Below are positions 7,145 through 8,764 of a stretch of DNA of 8,764 nt, piece after piece. Every line of letters begins with the position of its first letter. The stretch's first letter is position 1. This stretch comes from CAYUYH01 sp964449175 (lineage in GTDB: Bacteria; Planctomycetota; Phycisphaerae; SM23-33): contig CAYUYH010000115.1 of the NCBI GenBank assembly GCA_964449175.1, forward strand, positions 1-8,764. Direction: 5' to 3'. A program made the position numbers and the translations under genes. Below the pieces are notes generated by a model. It made no database searches. It was given only the letters and a program-made list of their open reading frames with translations, and was not told the DNA's origin.

Positions 7145-8011
7145 TCAGCTCGGCGCCTTCATGTCGTTGGCCTCGGGTAGGAAATCCTCGCCCGACAGCG
7201 CGACGTTGAACTTCACATCCTTGAAGACGTACCTGGAGGTGAGGTTGTCGTCCCAGTCGTAGCCTTCCACGGCTATGGGCACGAGATACTCCAGGTCGAT
7301 GAAGGTGAGGGTCTTGTGCGACGGATAGTCGTCCTTGGCCGGCAGGTAGCGGACGAGCACGACGGCCTCGCGCCCGGCGACCTCGGCGAACCCGCCGAAG
7401 GACTCGGTCAGGTCGCCTGCCTCGCGGGCCTTCGTGTAGACCTTCAGCAGGCTCTCAAGGCTCTTGCGGAAGCCGAACTTGTTGACGGGCCGCAGCGTCC
7501 TGCGCATCGCCTCGGCGCCGTCGGGCTGACGCATGACGGTGCCCACAAGCTTGCCGAGGATGCCCTTGGGCCTGACAAGCATCTGGTTGCCGTACTTGCC
7601 CTCGACGTAGAGCACGCGGTCGCCGATGGGCGCCGTCTCCGGCGTCCACGACAAGGCCACGCTGAACGGCTCGCCGCGGAACTTCGCGTGCAGCTCCTGC
7701 TCCTGGCCGATGTGGTGGTCGATCCGCTCCTGCTTGATGAGCGTGCAGGTGTAGTCGCGATAGCGCTGGTCGTAGCTGGCCAGGCAGTACTTCAGCAAGG
7801 CTATGTGATCGGTCTTGGCCAGTTCTATGACCTCCTCCGTCACGCCGGGCGCGTTCGTGCCGATCGTCTTGCCGGATATCGGCACGACGAACCGCGACTG
7901 CCGGAAGGCCTCGCTGCGCGTGCACTGGATGCAGAACAGCCCCGCGACGAGAACGCCAACTGCCAGCCTGATGCGACGGTTGGTTGGTCGGAAAATACGC
8001 TTCAACGTCAT
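7145..8011 (-). CDS. DUF1571 exported protein, possibly LolA-like fold
   Basis: A 288-residue protein with a basic N-terminus (MTLKRIFRPTNRRIR) and a hydrophobic segment (LAVGVLVAGLFC), so it is exported or membrane-anchored. Cys27 and Cys30 do not sit in a good lipobox, leaving type I cleavage near SEAF or retention as an anchor. The mature part carries the DUF1571 hallmarks: YRDYTCTLIKQERI (about 83-96), KFRGEPFSVAL, VLYVEGKYGNQMLV, and near the end LEYLVPIAVEGYDW and SRYVFKDVKFN. DUF1571 is largely planctomycetal and of unknown function. The alternating strands and closing block recall LolA/outer-membrane lipoprotein carriers, which is my inference. The start ATG8011 has a strong GAGGTG (8019-8024) 7 nt upstream. 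The phosphodiesterase lipoprotein gene follows at 7 bp, so the two are probably translated together for an envelope task. Confidence 0.82.
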   Translation of the reverse strand: MTLKRIFRPTNRRIRLAVGVLVAGLFCIQCTRSEAFRQSRFVVPISGKTIGTNAPGVTEEVIELAKTDHIALLKYCLASYDQRYRDYTCTLIKQERIDHHIGQEQELHAKFRGEPFSVALSWTPETAPIGDRVLYVEGKYGNQMLVRPKGILGKLVGTVMRQPDGAEAMRRTLRPVNKFGFRKSLESLLKVYTKAREAGDLTESFGGFAEVAGREAVVLVRYLPAKDDYPSHKTLTFIDLEYLVPIAVEGYDWDDNLTSRYVFKDVKFNVALSGEDFLPEANDMKAPS

Positions 8012-8321
8012 ACTGCGACACCTCGCCCCGACTTAGCCGTGTCTTGTGGTCCTCGGCCCGTACTGAACCGTCTTCCCTTACGGCAACATTGGGTAAATCG
8101 GCCTGAACAGTAGGCCGACTTTAGAGCCTCTTGCGGGCCGGAGCAGGCCCCGTTGGCCGTCCCCGGCAGGTAGGATTGAATACGAGGACACTAGGCATCC
8201 GGCCCACGGATTTCAAGCGAAAACTTCGCTCCCCTGTTATCAGCCCCGACGCTGCTTGGGTTACGTCTGTCCGCCGCCCCGGCCAACGGCCACAAGCGAC
8301 GATTCCACCGCCTTTTGCACC
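8012..8321 (-). other. Long structured leader region upstream of the DUF1571 gene
   Basis: About 300 nt without a supportable gene lie between the suggested promoter and the DUF1571 start. It contains two perfect inverted repeats: a 7-bp stem TCGGCCT/AGGCCGA at 8098-8104 and 8112-8118 around a 7-nt loop, with AA/TT flanks able to extend it past one mismatch, and a 6-bp stem AGCGAA/TTCGCT at 8216-8221 and 8225-8230. I do not recognise a known riboswitch, tRNA or other RNA family here. The frames in this stretch have no family resemblance. Confidence 0.35.
8098..8118. repeat. 7-bp inverted repeat in the DUF1571 leader
   Basis: TCGGCCT and AGGCCGA are exact reverse complements around GAACAGT. 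Read on the minus strand it is followed by ATTTACCC, a weak T-run, so partial termination or attenuation before the DUF1571 gene is conceivable. It could also be a simple structural element of the leader. Confidence 0.4.
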
Positions 8322-8330
8322 ATTGTACCA
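8322..8330 (-). promoter_or_regulatory. Possible extended -10 promoter for the DUF1571 operon
   Basis: On the minus strand the sequence reads TGGTACAAT: an extended -10 (TGn) followed by TACAAT, five of six matches to consensus. The -35 region is poor; the best candidate is CCCACA with 16-bp spacing. Transcription would start near 8315 and give a leader of about 300 nt. It lies downstream of the hairpin at 8407-8437, as expected for a separate transcription unit. Confidence 0.3.
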
Positions 8331-8406
8331 CCATGTCCGTATCTGTGGGCCCGATAATCGCCATATCCCCACACGGCGGCAGCAGGGCGACGCAGTGAGG
8401 GATGAG

Positions 8407-8437
8407 AACGGGGCGGCCTACCTCAGGCCGCCCCGTT
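8407..8437 (-). terminator. Strong GC-rich hairpin, likely terminator of the anchored-protein gene
   Basis: AACGGGGCGGCCT (8407-8419) and AGGCCGCCCCGTT (8425-8437) are exact reverse complements: a 13-bp stem with a 5-nt loop, the strongest inverted repeat in the window. On the minus strand it begins 27 nt behind the stop codon of the secreted protein gene. Only TTCTC follows the stem, with no long U-tract, so this is a terminator by position and stability rather than a textbook intrinsic one. It would work symmetrically in either direction. Confidence 0.65.
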
Positions 8438-8464
8438 GATGTTTCCGTAGGACTCTCCGGCTGA

Positions 8465-8764
8465 CTAGTGCCTCTTGGCTCGCACGGAGGCCAGGCAACA
8501 GCAGGCGAGCAGGCAGGTGAGGCCCCAGACTTCCGGGTTCAGGGCGGCAAGTTGAGGGTGGTCGGTGGGAAGGGAAGAGGACCAGTCGGTCGGGTCGTGG
8601 TCCTTACCCTTGTTGATCTCGTCGATGATGATCAGCATGTCGTCGATGTCGAAGTCGCCGTCGCCGTCCCGATCGCTGAGATCAAGCCCGCCGTCGGATG
8701 GCTCCTTGCCTCCGCCCCCTCCGCCCAAATCCCCTATGACAAGGTCGTCGCGGATGCGGACCGA
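8465..8764 (-). CDS. C-terminal end of a secreted protein with EF-hand/dockerin-like loop and PEP-CTERM-like anchor (partial)
   Basis: The frame is open to the window edge, so only the last 99 residues are seen. They start with SVRIRDDLVIGDL, which looks like the last strand of an extracellular domain. Next come a glycine linker of six Gly, then DRDGDGDFDIDD, a good 12-residue calcium-binding EF-hand loop (Asp at 1, 3, 5, 9 and 12), followed by MLIIIDEINKG as in a single dockerin-type repeat. After a Pro/Ser/Asp-rich spacer the protein ends in NPEVWGL, a short hydrophobic cysteine-rich segment (TCLLACCCLASV) and the basic tail RAKRH. That layout matches PEP-CTERM sorting signals, with NPE instead of PEP. 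It is likely exported, processed by an exosortase-type enzyme and left at the cell surface or in the matrix. The N-terminal function is unknown. A hairpin terminator follows at 8407-8437. The TTG at 8728 is not a start. Confidence 0.72.
   Translation of the reverse strand, partial: SVRIRDDLVIGDLGGGGGGKEPSDGGLDLSDRDGDGDFDIDDMLIIIDEINKGKDHDPTDWSSSLPTDHPQLAALNPEVWGLTCLLACCCLASVRAKRH

Noticed and set aside
7316..8113. Plus-strand frame opposite the DUF1571 gene
   Set aside because: Antisense shadow with Leu/Ala/Asp-rich composition and no motif. The opposite strand has a signal peptide, a family match and a strong ribosome site.
8121..8439. Open frames on both strands in the spacer (8121-8372 minus, 8131-8439 plus)
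   Set aside because: No family resemblance and no good ribosome site. The plus-strand frame runs through the 13-bp terminator-like stem.
8012..8464. tRNA, tmRNA, RNase P RNA or known riboswitch
   Set aside because: Signature loops and conserved cores of these RNAs were looked for by eye and not found. TTCAATCC near 8170 resembles a T-loop, but no acceptor or anticodon arm fits around it.

Overview
This 8.8 kb window is GC-rich chromosomal DNA that looks planctomycete-like, probably Phycisphaerae or a relative. The pointers are a DUF1571 protein, a family I know mainly from Planctomycetota; a secreted protein ending in an EF-hand/dockerin-like loop and a PEP-CTERM-like tail; short heptamer arrays and GC-rich palindromes between genes; and weak or absent Shine-Dalgarno sites in front of several genes. 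The lineage is inferred from these signs, since there is no rRNA marker gene here.

Layout, left to right. The plus-strand block (1-4976) holds the 3' part of trpD (tryptophan biosynthesis). A 394-bp spacer follows, with three different 7-nt-period repeat arrays and a good sigma-70-type promoter. Next come a malic enzyme with an N-terminal ACT domain, a short spacer with two GC-rich hairpins, a cytoplasmic GH29 alpha-L-fucosidase, and, 30 bp further on, a ComF-family phosphoribosyltransferase with four CXXC pairs. The minus-strand block (4983-8764) reads right to left. It begins with the C-terminal end of a secreted, probably surface-anchored protein (8465-8764, cut by the window edge) and a perfect 13-bp terminator-like hairpin. 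A leader region of about 300 nt then leads into a DUF1571 exported protein, a lipoprotein of the type I phosphodiesterase/alkaline phosphatase superfamily, and ybeY. ComF and YbeY genes converge with only 6 bp between their stop codons.

How the genes may work together. The plus-strand genes are metabolic and housekeeping genes without one shared pathway: PRPP-dependent tryptophan synthesis, malate to pyruvate, fucose release, and a PRTase-fold protein. The DUF1571 and phosphodiesterase genes are 7 bp apart and both products enter the secretory pathway, so they probably form one envelope-related operon, with ybeY (rRNA maturation) read from the same transcript.

No CRISPR array, insertion sequence, prophage, tRNA or rRNA was seen, and no clear new multi-gene system. 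The most unusual points are: (1) the three heptamer arrays in one spacer, two of them in the malic enzyme leader and partly complementary in register; (2) His-to-Tyr replacement at a metal-ligand position of the phosphodiesterase; (3) His-to-Asp replacement at the third metal ligand of YbeY; (4) a variant NPEVW, cysteine-rich C-terminal anchor behind an EF-hand loop.
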